The notes: generated by a model not told the origin, from the sequence alone. A DNA stretch of 64,000 bases from Desulfopila aestuarii DSM 18488 (GCF_900143695.1 NZ_FRFE01000012.1:110345-174344); one strand, 5' to 3'. Shown: positions 43,605-52,003, numbered from the stretch's first letter. Translations and numbers: made by a program.

Positions 43605-44996
43605 CTAGAGCAATTTGTATTTTTTCATTTTCCGCCACAGCTTCATCCTGCCCCAGCCAAGATCATCCGCAGCCTTACTCCTGTTGCCGCCATGTTCTTT
43701 TAAGGCATCGACCACCATCTGCCTCTCTATTGCACCCCAGCTTTCACCTGTTTCACCATTGCGCTTCTCCTCAATATTCGTAACAGACGCCTCCACCCTC
43801 GGGGCGTCCGGCTCCGGTTCTTCATTAAGGATCTCACTCTCCTGTTTTTCGAAGATATATGGCGGCAGATGCTCTTTACTGATCTTTTTGCGCTTGCAGA
43901 TGTTGGCGGCATACTCAACGATGTTGCTCATTTCCCGAATATTGCCAGGATAAGGATAGTCTAGGAGACTCTGCATGACTCCCGGAGTAAAACCAACGAT
44001 GGTCTTGCCAAGCGCTTGCGTATACTTTTCAAGAAAATGATCGAGTAGATAACGGATATCTCCCTCCCGTTCCCGTAAAGGAGGAAGATGCACATGCAAT
44101 ACATTCAAGCGATAAAAAAGATCCTCACGAAAGGCGTTGCGACGCACCTGCTCGCGCAGCGGACGATGGGTGGCTGCAATAATCCGTACATCGACGCTGA
44201 TACTTTTTTCACCGCCAACGGGGATGAACTGTCGATCATCCAGCACCGAGAGCAGTTTTACCTGCAGAGGCAGCGGCATATCGCCGATCTCCGTCAGAAA
44301 GAGAGTCCCCCGGTCGGCCAGCTTGAACATGCCGGGCTTATTGCGCGACGCCCCGGTAAATGCACCTTTCACATGGCCGAACAACTCAGATTCCAGAAGA
44401 TCGAGAGGCAGTGCCCCACAGTTGATCTTAATAAACGGAAAACGCGCACGATCAGATTCACGGTGGATGATCTCGGCAATCTTGTCTTTGCCGGTACCCG
44501 TTTCACCTGTGATCAGCACTGAGGCATCGGTGTGGGCCATGAGCGGTATCATGTCGAACACCTTCTGCATCTTCGGGCTGTAGCCGATAAGCTCCTCGGA
44601 AGCAAAATCACGCATACTGCTCTTGCTGACGTCGACCCGGGCGGAGGTATCTTCGGCAATAACCAGTAGCCCAGGAACACCGCTCTCGCTTTTTACCGGT
44701 GATATGGTGTATTGGATCGGAATTTTACGCCGATAGCAGTTGATGATATCGCCACTGACAGAAAGAGACTCTTCCGTCTGCAGAACCCGGCTGTAATTCT
44801 GGCCCCTGGAGTTACCGGTATTGCTGCGCACCACCAGTTCACCATGGATACCGATAACCCGATCCAGCGGATAGCCGGTCATGGCCTCCATGAGGCGGTT
44901 CATGGCAACAATCCTGAAGGTGTCATCAAGGATCATTGCCGGGTAGGGAATGCCCTCCAGCAGGGTCGCTGTCTCCGGGACGAATTTCGGCATCAT
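43605..44996 (-). CDS. PAS-domain sigma-54 activator
   Basis: A 463-residue enhancer-binding protein. It has no receiver: a PAS domain covers about 10-125 (IPYPAMILDDTFRIVAMNRLMEAMTG). The AAA+ sigma-54 domain is at about 140-375, with GETGTGKDKIAE, the intact loop GAFTGASRNKP, and RGTLFLTEIGDM. A Fis-type helix-turn-helix closes the protein (NRSKAADDLGWGRMKLWRKMKKY). It should open sigma-54 promoters in response to a small ligand or redox signal bound by PAS. The two sigma-54 promoters around 46.85 and 47.30 kb are its most likely targets. It follows the receiver gene by 80 bases. Confidence 0.92.
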   Translation of the reverse strand: MMPKFVPETATLLEGIPYPAMILDDTFRIVAMNRLMEAMTGYPLDRVIGIHGELVVRSNTGNSRGQNYSRVLQTEESLSVSGDIINCYRRKIPIQYTISPVKSESGVPGLLVIAEDTSARVDVSKSSMRDFASEELIGYSPKMQKVFDMIPLMAHTDASVLITGETGTGKDKIAEIIHRESDRARFPFIKINCGALPLDLLESELFGHVKGAFTGASRNKPGMFKLADRGTLFLTEIGDMPLPLQVKLLSVLDDRQFIPVGGEKSISVDVRIIAATHRPLREQVRRNAFREDLFYRLNVLHVHLPPLREREGDIRYLLDHFLEKYTQALGKTIVGFTPGVMQSLLDYPYPGNIREMSNIVEYAANICKRKKISKEHLPPYIFEKQESEILNEEPEPDAPRVEASVTNIEEKRNGETGESWGAIERQMVVDALKEHGGNRSKAADDLGWGRMKLWRKMKKYKLL

Positions 44997-45076
44997 GCTT
45001 TCTCAACCCACTCCTTGACCCGCGGCGAAAATGTCATTGCGAATCGCAAGTTCCGTTTCCAACCGTTACCAAAGCA

Positions 45077-45517
45077 TCACCAGGCGCGGGTCTTGAGGAT
45101 CTGTTCAATTTCCGCCTTCGATTTTTCCTGCAACACCAGGACCCGCTTTTGTTTTGCTTCCTGTATTTTTTCGAGTAGTTCTTTCATGTCCACCGGTTTT
45201 TCAAGAAAATCCTCTGCCCCAAGCTTCATAGCCTCGACTGTTGACTCAATGGTGGCGTGACCTGTCAGCATGATGATCTCTGCCTCCGGGTGGCCGTTCT
45301 TAATTCGCCGCAAAACCTCAAGTCCATCCATACCGGGCATTGCCAGATCAAGGATAATCACGTCGACATCCTGACTGTCCACAATTTCGATGGCCCGCTC
45401 GCCGCTGGTCGCAGCCATCACCTTCAGATTCCTGGTCTCAAGCCGCTGCCCTAGAGTGGCGATGAATTCTTCTTCGTCATCCACCAGTAGAATCCTGGTT
45501 TGCAGTGCTGTCTCCAT
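45077..45517 (-). CDS. Single-domain receiver with helical tail (leftward copy)
   Basis: A 146-residue receiver: VDDEEEF, phosphoacceptor in VIILDLAMPGMDG, Thr in MLTGHATIES, Lys in LEKPVDM. A charged helix follows the domain, ending IEQILKTRAW. The start at 45517 has AGGAGGTGG upstream. A close paralogue is encoded at 47415-47855 in the divergent operon, sharing the length and the C-terminal QILKxRxW tail. No output domain is present. Confidence 0.88.
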   Translation of the reverse strand: METALQTRILLVDDEEEFIATLGQRLETRNLKVMAATSGERAIEIVDSQDVDVIILDLAMPGMDGLEVLRRIKNGHPEAEIIMLTGHATIESTVEAMKLGAEDFLEKPVDMKELLEKIQEAKQKRVLVLQEKSKAEIEQILKTRAW

Positions 45518-45560
45518 TTCCACCTCCTCGCGGTCATTTTTCGCAGAACAATCCAACACT

Positions 45561-46769
45561 TCAACTTTTCTTATGAACTTTGTCATTGGCAGCCTTGATG
45601 GTTGCCGACAACTCTTCGATGTCCACCGGTTTATTCATATAGGCGAAGGCGCCAAGCTCCATACACTCTCGCATGTCCTGACTTGTACCGTGGCCGGTCA
45701 AGATAATTACCTCAACATCCGGGGCCACTTCTTTCGTTCTACGCAACACCTCGACACCATTCAGGCCAGGCATTTTCAGGTCAAGAACCATCACATCCGG
45801 CTGATCATCAGCAATCAACTCGAGTGCCTCTTCACCGTTAAACACTCCGTAGGTACCAACATCACGGCTAATCAGTCGCTCAGAAACGGTCTGAACAAAG
45901 TCTTTTTCATCGTCAACAAAGAGAACCTTTGAAGGCAGCTCAAATTTTTGCTGGCGGTAAATCGAGTCGTTATAGTTTACACTCTTTTCCACATGCACCC
46001 GTTTGACCCCGCCGACCTTTCCTGCAAGATCTGTCAATTCTGTAGCGAGTTTACTAAAATTAAATACACTTTTCTCAACCGTCAGCGTCACATCTCCGCC
46101 CTGACAATCTACCACAACCCGATGACCGCCGTTTAACAGCAGTTTTTCGACCTCAACCTCAATCTGGTAGTCTCCAACCGCCGCCATGGACTCCGGCGTC
46201 CTCAAAACCGAAGTTGTATGCAGGCATTTCACAATAACCTCCTGGACCTCGGCCGGTGACTTGCCCTCAACAGGTATTACCAGATCGAAGAGCGAACTGT
46301 CATATGCTTCTTTCTTGAAGAGAAAATCTGTCCAGTTATAGGCCTTGATGTCATGCGCCTTCACCGCTTTTTTCGCTTCCCGCTCCGTTAGTCCAGATTC
46401 CACAGCATGGGCAATCCGCTCCTGCCTGGAGTCAACGACCAAGACCTTCAAAACATGGGTGAGCCTCGAAGAAATGAGAGAGGTCAGAAAACCATGAAAA
46501 AGATAGGACTTTGGACTTTCAAGTCTGTCGGCTAGCTCAGACTTGAAAAGGTTGATGGCCCTTTCCCTCTCCAGGGTAAACTGATTAAATACTGAAGTTT
46601 TATTGTACATTGCCGCGTTGAGCTTCTCGATATTCAGCCCATGTTTTCGGGCGGTATCAGCTAGCAGATGCTCATCGTCATACACTTCGAGCTCTAACGT
46701 TTTCGCCAATTCATGGATGATGGTGTCTGCCGGGGTAAAGGTACATGGAAAAATGGCTATTGATGACAT
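45561..46769 (-). CDS. Cytidylate-kinase-like / BON-like / receiver fusion
   Basis: A 402-residue protein. Residues 1-185 follow the cytidylate-kinase-like family: AKTLELEVYDDEHLL, FHGFLTSLISSRLTHVLKVLVV, then ESGLTEREAKKAVKAHDIKA and DSSLFDLVIPV. However, the N-terminal nucleotide loop is changed (PCTFTPADT instead of a Gly-rich P-loop). Residues about 200-262 look BON-like (VDCQGGDVTLTVEKSV, VGGVKRVHV). Residues 281-395 are a complete receiver with Asp330 (VLDLKMPGLNG), Thr in LTGHGT and Lys380. A degenerate kinase used as sensor is my inference. It is the first gene behind the leftward sigma-54 promoter; GAGAGG lies before the ATG. Confidence 0.8.
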   Translation of the reverse strand: MSSIAIFPCTFTPADTIIHELAKTLELEVYDDEHLLADTARKHGLNIEKLNAAMYNKTSVFNQFTLERERAINLFKSELADRLESPKSYLFHGFLTSLISSRLTHVLKVLVVDSRQERIAHAVESGLTEREAKKAVKAHDIKAYNWTDFLFKKEAYDSSLFDLVIPVEGKSPAEVQEVIVKCLHTTSVLRTPESMAAVGDYQIEVEVEKLLLNGGHRVVVDCQGGDVTLTVEKSVFNFSKLATELTDLAGKVGGVKRVHVEKSVNYNDSIYRQQKFELPSKVLFVDDEKDFVQTVSERLISRDVGTYGVFNGEEALELIADDQPDVMVLDLKMPGLNGVEVLRRTKEVAPDVEVIILTGHGTSQDMRECMELGAFAYMNKPVDIEELSATIKAANDKVHKKS

Positions 46770-46843
46770 AATTGAACCTCTCGTGTTGATATTACGGTGA
46801 CAGATTGTTTTTCTGTATCCCCAGATGTCTCACTATCACCATC

Positions 46844-46859
46844 TGCACACGCCGTGCCA
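46844..46859 (-). promoter_or_regulatory. Sigma-54 promoter of the leftward signalling operon
   Basis: On the minus strand TGGCACGGCGTGTGCA fits the TGGCACR-N4-TTGCA consensus at all but one position of the boxes, with exactly ten bases between GG and GC. It lies 75 bases upstream of the fusion-protein start. Confidence 0.8.
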
Positions 46860-47294
46860 CAACAGAGCAACGACAAACATATATATACATATCAACAATT
46901 TAGAAAATTCCGGAAAACATAATGTCTGCATGTTACGTACAACCCGTTACACTTACACGCGACAAAATGTAACGTTTTGATTCACATCGCCTTCATACTT
47001 CACATTGCCACAAAGGGATACATATCGAACAAACAACGAGAAAACATAGAGATAAAATCACAAACGGACCTCGCACCCACCACTACAGAAAAGCTTCATT
47101 CGCCCCACCCCCTCAACTGACACACCAGCACACTGCCAGATACATTAAATAACGAAATGTAACATTTTGCAACTTAAAGTATCTATTCGTCTCCCCAGCA
47201 ACTACAATCCGCATCTCAAAGCAATCCGCGCCCAACAGCTTGAGACAAAATCATTACTAAACATATTCAGTAAGTTATGAAGTTTTGTCGGGAA

Positions 47295-47310
47295 TGGCAC
47301 GGGGGTTGCT
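47295..47310 (+). promoter_or_regulatory. Sigma-54 promoter of the receiver-CBS-transporter operon
   Basis: TGGCACGGGGGTTGCT is a perfect match to TGGCACR-N4-TTGCW, with GG at 47296 and GC at 47308. It lies about 105 bases upstream of the receiver gene, leaving room for a leader. Confidence 0.92.
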
Positions 47311-47414
47311 GTATGTCCAGTGTCCATTCTGTATCGATGCAGGATGTTACAACCATAAGCACACTGCACAGGAACCGGTCCTGTACAACATACTATCATT
47401 TCAGGGAGAGCAAC

Positions 47415-47855
47415 ATGGACACACAACTAAAAGCCAGGATCTTGCTGGTGGACGACGAGGAAGAATTTTTAAAAACCCTCTCTGAACGTCTCGAAATTCG
47501 GGGCCTGACTGTGGAGATTGCAAGCAGTGGCCAAGAGGCCATTGCCAGGGCAGAACAACAGGAATTTGATGCGATCATCGTCGATCTCTCGATGCCCGGC
47601 ATCGACGGCATCGAGACGATCGAACGAATCAAAGCCATCAATCCCACCGCCGAACTGATTATGCTCACTGGTCATGCCACGGTGGAAAGCGGGGTCGCAG
47701 CCATGAAAAAAGGAGCGGGAGATTTCCTGCAGAAACCTGTGGACATGACTACCCTGCTGACCAAGATCGGTGAGGCCAAGGACAGAAGGACTCATGTGCT
47801 GGAAAAAAAGGCACAGGACGAGCTCGACCAGATCCTGAAAAGTCGCGGCTGGTAA
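47415..47855 (+). CDS. Single-domain receiver with helical tail (rightward copy)
   Basis: A 146-residue receiver: VDDEEEFLKT, phosphoacceptor in IIVDLSMPGIDG, Thr in MLTGHATVES, Lys in LQKPVDM, and a tail ending LDQILKSRGW. It is clearly paralogous to the receiver at 45077-45517. I start it at ATG 47415 after GGGAGAG rather than at a far upstream in-frame start. It heads the operon with the CBS protein, DASS transporter and NhaD, so it may control or report on transport. Confidence 0.9.
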   Translation: MDTQLKARILLVDDEEEFLKTLSERLEIRGLTVEIASSGQEAIARAEQQEFDAIIVDLSMPGIDGIETIERIKAINPTAELIMLTGHATVESGVAAMKKGAGDFLQKPVDMTTLLTKIGEAKDRRTHVLEKKAQDELDQILKSRGW

Positions 47856-47893
47856 TCAGACTTCCATTCAAAAAACTTCCCAGGGAGATCCCT

Positions 47894-48418
47894 ATGCAAA
47901 ACGATATATCCCTCGTCAGCCAGATCCTCATTCCCCTTGATCAATATCCCCATCTGCTTGAAAACGAGCCGATCGGCAGTGCCGTAACACTGCTTCTCGA
48001 AAATGGCTCTGCCGATGGACGCCACCTCTATTATGATGAAATCCTCGTCACCAATGGCAACAGTCAACTGGTCGGCCACATCCTGGTCAAAGACATTCTC
48101 ACCAGCTTTTTCCCGTCGATCCTCGGCACCGCCACTTCAGGGATCTACGAAGGAAAAAAAGAGCACTTCACCGATCTCTCCATCCTCCTGGAGGACAGCT
48201 TCCGTCGCGAATGCCGCCGGCAAGCGGCCCATACGGTAAAAATGCATATGACCAAGCCCCATCGCTCAGTCGACGGATCAATGTCTTTGCTCCACGCTCT
48301 TGAGATCATGGTGAAAGATGGCGAATCCACCCTACCAGTAACAGAAAACAATGTACTGACCGGCGCAATTCGGATGCAGGACATATTCAGGGTCCTCGGT
48401 AGCTACTGCACCATCTAA
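47894..48418 (+). CDS. CBS-domain protein
   Basis: A 174-residue cytoplasmic protein with two CBS motifs: about 30-70 (IGSAVTLLLENGSADGRHLYYDEILVTNG, then QLVGHILVKDILTSFF) and about 120-170 (TKPHRSVDGSMSLLHALEIMVKDGESTLPVTENNVLTGAIRMQDIF). CBS pairs bind adenine nucleotides and often gate transporters or enzymes. It lies 38 bases after the receiver gene and 39 before the DASS transporter gene, so it probably regulates one of the two membrane proteins. GGGAGAT precedes the ATG. Confidence 0.85.
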   Translation: MQNDISLVSQILIPLDQYPHLLENEPIGSAVTLLLENGSADGRHLYYDEILVTNGNSQLVGHILVKDILTSFFPSILGTATSGIYEGKKEHFTDLSILLEDSFRRECRRQAAHTVKMHMTKPHRSVDGSMSLLHALEIMVKDGESTLPVTENNVLTGAIRMQDIFRVLGSYCTI

Positions 48419-48457
48419 CTCATCAGAAAGCAACGATCAACCATATAGGATATTCAT

Positions 48458-49945
48458 ATGAGCACAGCAGCCGCCGCGCAATTACCACAGGAAAAAGCAA
48501 GCTTTGACAAAAAGCGTGCCTTTTTCATGTTCTTAGGAATCGCTCTCTTCTCTTTCATTTACTGGTGTCCGCCCTGGCCGGACGCCATCGATCCGCTGGG
48601 TGAGCATTTTGTTCTCAGCAAGGAAGCCAAAGGGGCGCTGGCCGTCTTCGCCCTGGCCGCGACCTGGTGGGTATTCGAAGTTCTGCCTATCGGCGTGACC
48701 AGCATCGCCATCGGCACCCTGCAAGCCCTTTTCCTTATTAGAAAACCCGCAGTAGCTTTCAAAGATTTCATGGACCCGTCAGTCCTCTTTATCTTCGGCT
48801 CCATCGTTATCGGCATGGTCTTCACCAAGACCGGCCTGACCAAACGTCTCGCTTACAAAATGCTGGCCATCGTCGGAGAGAGAACCTCCATGATATACCT
48901 GGGCTGCTTCGTCATGACTGCCGCCCTTACCCACCTTATGGCCCACACTGCCGTAGCCGCCACCATGTTTCCGCTGCTCATGGCCATACACGCCCTCTAT
49001 TCCGACAGTGATCAACCAACCAAATTTGGCAAGGGGCTTTTCATTGGCATGGCCTACGTAGCGGGCGCAGGCAGTATCATCACCCTGCTGGGTGCTGCCC
49101 GCGGTGCTGTCGCCCTGGGCTTCTATAAGGATATCATGAAGGTGGACATCAGTTTCTTTGAGCTGACCATGTACATGTTTCCGATCGGCTGGCTGATGGT
49201 TTTTCTGCTCTGGGGTTTCTTCATGATCTTCTGCAAACCTGAGAGAGCCAGAATTGACGGTCTTAAACAACGATCCACGCGGATGTACAAGGAGCTTGGC
49301 GTTTGGAGCCGCAACGAAATCATAACTATAACCATTGTCTTAACCACTATCGTGGTAATTGCCCTCAAAAATTTTGTACCTGCGCTTGCGTCACTGGACA
49401 AGACCGGTATAATGCTTTGTTCAACAATCGCGTTCTTCATGGTGGGAATTCTCACCCTGGAAGATCTTGAGGAGATTCCTTGGAACATCATCCTGCTTTT
49501 TGCGGGAGCCATGTCCATCGGCTTCTGTCTCTGGGAGACCGGCGCCGCCAAATGGTTGGCAGTCAACTGGTTGCAACTATTCAAGGACGCACCGGGCATC
49601 GTGTTCATTCTGGGTATGGCCTTCTTTGTCATGATGATGACCAACTTCATCATGAACGTGGCGGCCATCGCCATCTCCTTGCCGGTAGCATTGGTTATCG
49701 CCCCGTACCTTGGCGTAACGGGTGAGGTTATTCTTTTCTCCTCTCTTGTTGTCGCAGGCATGCCGTTTCTGCTGCTGGTTGGCGCTGCACCCAACGCCAT
49801 TGCCTACAATTCCAAGCAGTTCTCCACCGGCGAATTCGTGATGTACGGTATTCCAGCCTCCATCCTGCTGATGGTGGTGGTCTGGCTGGCTGTAACGGTT
49901 ATCTGGCCGCTGATGGGGATGGCGACCAAAATTCCACTAGCATAA
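48458..49945 (+). CDS. DASS/SLC13-family anion transporter
   Basis: A 495-residue integral membrane protein with about 11-12 hydrophobic segments and the SLC13 (divalent anion:sodium symporter) layout, including WWVFEVLPIGVTSIA and the two re-entrant hairpin regions. The SNT motifs that bind sodium and carboxylate in VcINDY-like proteins are changed here: AHTAVAATMFPLL in the first half and TNFIMNVAAIAISLP in the second. Substrate and coupling ion are therefore open. In a sulfate reducer sulfate is a reasonable candidate since DASS proteins are among known sulfate carriers. It is coupled to the NhaD gene downstream, which could restore a sodium gradient. Confidence 0.85.
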   Translation: MSTAAAAQLPQEKASFDKKRAFFMFLGIALFSFIYWCPPWPDAIDPLGEHFVLSKEAKGALAVFALAATWWVFEVLPIGVTSIAIGTLQALFLIRKPAVAFKDFMDPSVLFIFGSIVIGMVFTKTGLTKRLAYKMLAIVGERTSMIYLGCFVMTAALTHLMAHTAVAATMFPLLMAIHALYSDSDQPTKFGKGLFIGMAYVAGAGSIITLLGAARGAVALGFYKDIMKVDISFFELTMYMFPIGWLMVFLLWGFFMIFCKPERARIDGLKQRSTRMYKELGVWSRNEIITITIVLTTIVVIALKNFVPALASLDKTGIMLCSTIAFFMVGILTLEDLEEIPWNIILLFAGAMSIGFCLWETGAAKWLAVNWLQLFKDAPGIVFILGMAFFVMMMTNFIMNVAAIAISLPVALVIAPYLGVTGEVILFSSLVVAGMPFLLLVGAAPNAIAYNSKQFSTGEFVMYGIPASILLMVVVWLAVTVIWPLMGMATKIPLA

Positions 49946-50027
49946 AGGAACCCACCACAATATGCCGGCAGTACACGCAGATGTCTGCCGGCAGCATAAA
50001 ACTATCGACAACAACAGGAGTTATGTG

Positions 50028-51464
50028 ATGCGGAAACGAAGTTTTTTTTGTCTTGCGGCCACGCTTTTGGCCGCAATTGGTTTTGGCGGGACAGCGCTGG
50101 CAGCATCAGGCGGAGCCACCCACGAGACCCTTAACCTTACCAGCCACTGGGTTGGTTATTTCAGTCTGGCGGTTTTCGTTATTGCCTACGCCCTCGTAAT
50201 GCTGGAAGAAGTGACCCACATGCGGAAATCCAAACCGGTACTGCTCGCCGCTGGTATCATCTGGGGTCTGATTGGTCTTGTCTACTCCACGCACGGCATT
50301 GACCATACCGCAGAGGTCGCCATACGCCATAATATCCTTGAGTACGCGGAATTGTTTCTCTTCCTGCTGGTGGCGATGACCTATATCAACGCCCTCGATG
50401 AGCGGCTGGTGTTCGAAGCGCTGCGGGTAAAATTGGTCAACGCCGGTTTTTCCTATAGAAAACTGTTCTGGATAACCGGCCTCCTGGCCTTTTTTATCTC
50501 ACCGGTCGCCGACAACCTTACCACGGCTCTTCTCATGTGTGCTGTGGTCATGGCTATCGGAAAAGACGACACCAAATTCATAAGCCTGTCCTGCATAAAC
50601 ATCGTGGTCGGAGCCAACGCCGGTGGCGCCTTCAGTCCCTTTGGTGATATCACGACCCTGATGGTATGGCAGAAAGGTATCGTCCAGTTCACGGAATTCT
50701 TCGCACTTTTTATCCCGTCAGTGATCAACTGGGTCGTTCCGGCTTTCATCATGAGCTTTGCCATTCCCAATGCCCAGCCCCAAGCGGGTATTGCTGATCT
50801 GAAAATGAAGCGCGGCGCCTTTGTCATCATGGGGCTCTTCCTTTGGACCATCGCCACCGCAGTCAGCTTCCACAACTTCCTACAACTGCCACCCATGGTC
50901 GGCATGATGGCCGGTTTGTCTCTGTTGAAATTCTATGGTTTTTACCTGAAAAAGACCCACGACTCGAAAAAATCTGCATATGACCCAAGAAAAGCCCAGG
51001 AAGAAATCGGTCAGATCCAGCCGTTTGACATTTTTGCCAAAGTAGCTCGGGCGGAGTGGGACACCCTGCTCTTCTTTTATGGTATCATCCTCTGCGTTGG
51101 CGGCCTCGGGTTCATGGGTTACCTGGCCATGGTCTCCAAGGTCATGTACCTCGACTGGGGGCCGACGGCAGCCAACGTCATGGTAGGTATCCTTTCCGCC
51201 ATTGTCGACAATATCCCGGTAATGTTTGCGGTCCTCACCATGAATCCGGACATGTCCCACGGTCAGTGGCTGCTGGTCACTTTGACTGCGGGTGTTGGCG
51301 GCAGCATGCTTTCCATCGGTTCAGCCGCCGGAGTAGCCCTGATGGGCCAGGCAAGGGGGAAATACACCTTCTTTGGCCACCTCAAGTGGTCCTGGGCCAT
51401 CGCACTTGGCTATGTTGCGAGTATCTATGTTCACTTTTTGATCAACAGCAGCATGTTCCATTAG
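50028..51464 (+). CDS. nhaD: NhaD-type sodium:proton antiporter
   Basis: A 478-residue antiporter. The N-terminal hydrophobic segment (FFCLAATLLAAIGFGGTALAA) looks like a cleavable signal, then about 12 membrane segments follow. Family signatures: ISPVADNLTTALLMCAVVMAIG (conserved Asp in the ion path), NAGGAFSPFGDITTLMVW, and DNIPVMFAVLTMNP near the C-terminus. It exchanges Na+ (or Li+) for H+ at the inner membrane. GGAG lies seven bases before the ATG at 50028. It is the last gene of the sigma-54 operon and ends in two consecutive hairpins. Confidence 0.92.
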   Translation: MRKRSFFCLAATLLAAIGFGGTALAASGGATHETLNLTSHWVGYFSLAVFVIAYALVMLEEVTHMRKSKPVLLAAGIIWGLIGLVYSTHGIDHTAEVAIRHNILEYAELFLFLLVAMTYINALDERLVFEALRVKLVNAGFSYRKLFWITGLLAFFISPVADNLTTALLMCAVVMAIGKDDTKFISLSCINIVVGANAGGAFSPFGDITTLMVWQKGIVQFTEFFALFIPSVINWVVPAFIMSFAIPNAQPQAGIADLKMKRGAFVIMGLFLWTIATAVSFHNFLQLPPMVGMMAGLSLLKFYGFYLKKTHDSKKSAYDPRKAQEEIGQIQPFDIFAKVARAEWDTLLFFYGIILCVGGLGFMGYLAMVSKVMYLDWGPTAANVMVGILSAIVDNIPVMFAVLTMNPDMSHGQWLLVTLTAGVGGSMLSIGSAAGVALMGQARGKYTFFGHLKWSWAIALGYVASIYVHFLINSSMFH

Positions 51465-51473
51465 TACTGCCTC

Positions 51474-51502
51474 AGACAGGGGATATGGCCCCCTGTCTTT
51501 TT
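51474..51502 (+). terminator. Intrinsic terminator of the nhaD operon
   Basis: AGACAGGGG (51474-51482) pairs with CCCCTGTCT (51490-51498), followed by a T-run (51498-51502). A typical rho-independent terminator just after the nhaD stop. Confidence 0.9.
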
Positions 51503-51516
51503 ACACTTTGTGTTCA

Positions 51517-51558
51517 AACAACAACGCCCCAGACCATTCGGTCTGGGGCGTTGTTGTT
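51517..51558. terminator. Long hairpin between convergent genes
   Basis: A 19-bp perfect stem: 51517-51535 (AACAACAACGCCCCAGACC) with 51540-51558, and a four-base loop ATTC. It lies between nhaD and the repeat-protein gene on the opposite strand, where TTGTTTG follows on the minus side, so it probably ends the leftward transcript and backs up the nhaD terminator. Confidence 0.75.
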
Positions 51559-51580
51559 CGCAGCTGATAGTTATGAACTC

Positions 51581-52003
51581 TTAACAGCTCTGATCCTGTT
51601 TACGATCCTGAAGCTGGTCTGGGGTACCATCCCGATCGCCAATTCCGTTTGCGGCCAGGGAATCTGCACAAGAACCATCACGTTTCTGATCCTGGTCCGG
51701 CGTACCGTCCTTGTCTCCGGTTCTGTTTGCGGCCACTGAATCTACACAGGAACCATCACGTTTCTGATCCGGAATACCGTCCTGGTCACCAGTTGCAGGT
51801 CCATTACCGGCGACAGAATCCTGGCAGGAGCCATCCTGCCTCTGGTCCTGATCCTTGGCATGATCTCCAGTACAATCAACTCCCTTGGCAATGCTCATAT
51901 TGTCGTTGCCTGACCCATACACATCATTTGAATTCAGGTTTGCAGCCGAAGCCACGCCAGCCGCCATAACAATTGCCATCGCCATCACATATACCTTTTT
52001 CAT
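51581..52003 (-). CDS. Secreted protein with DGSC / DGTPDQ repeats
   Basis: A 140-residue exported protein: signal peptide (KKVYVMAMAIVMAAGVASA), a short unique segment, then imperfect repeats of about 30 residues built on QDGSCQDSVAGN, KRDGSCVDSVAANRTGDKDGTPDQ and KRDGSCADSLAANGIGDRDGTPDQ, with one cysteine per repeat. The GDxDGxPDQ element resembles calcium-binding loops of thrombospondin type 3 repeats. I recognise no family. The repeats are visible at DNA level too, so they arose by recent duplication. The start is ATG 52003 (or 52006) behind GAGG. A cell-envelope or matrix role is a guess. Confidence 0.75.
   Translation of the reverse strand: MKKVYVMAMAIVMAAGVASAANLNSNDVYGSGNDNMSIAKGVDCTGDHAKDQDQRQDGSCQDSVAGNGPATGDQDGIPDQKRDGSCVDSVAANRTGDKDGTPDQDQKRDGSCADSLAANGIGDRDGTPDQLQDRKQDQSC

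Larger units (their letters stand above)
46770..47414. promoter_or_regulatory. Divergent control region with repeated activator sites
   Basis: Three copies of a TGTAAC-based element lie between the divergent sigma-54 promoters: TGTAACGGGTTG (minus strand, 46940-46951), TGTAACGTTTTG (plus, 46968-46979) and TGTAACATTTTG (plus, 47158-47169, continuing into CAAC). Upstream activator sites of a sigma-54 activator are the natural reading. No coding sequence is evident in these 645 bases. Confidence 0.65.

Noticed and set aside
51600..51850. CRISPR-like direct repeats
   Set aside because: The repetition is in frame inside a signal-peptide-bearing reading frame and has no unique spacers of constant length; it is a protein repeat.
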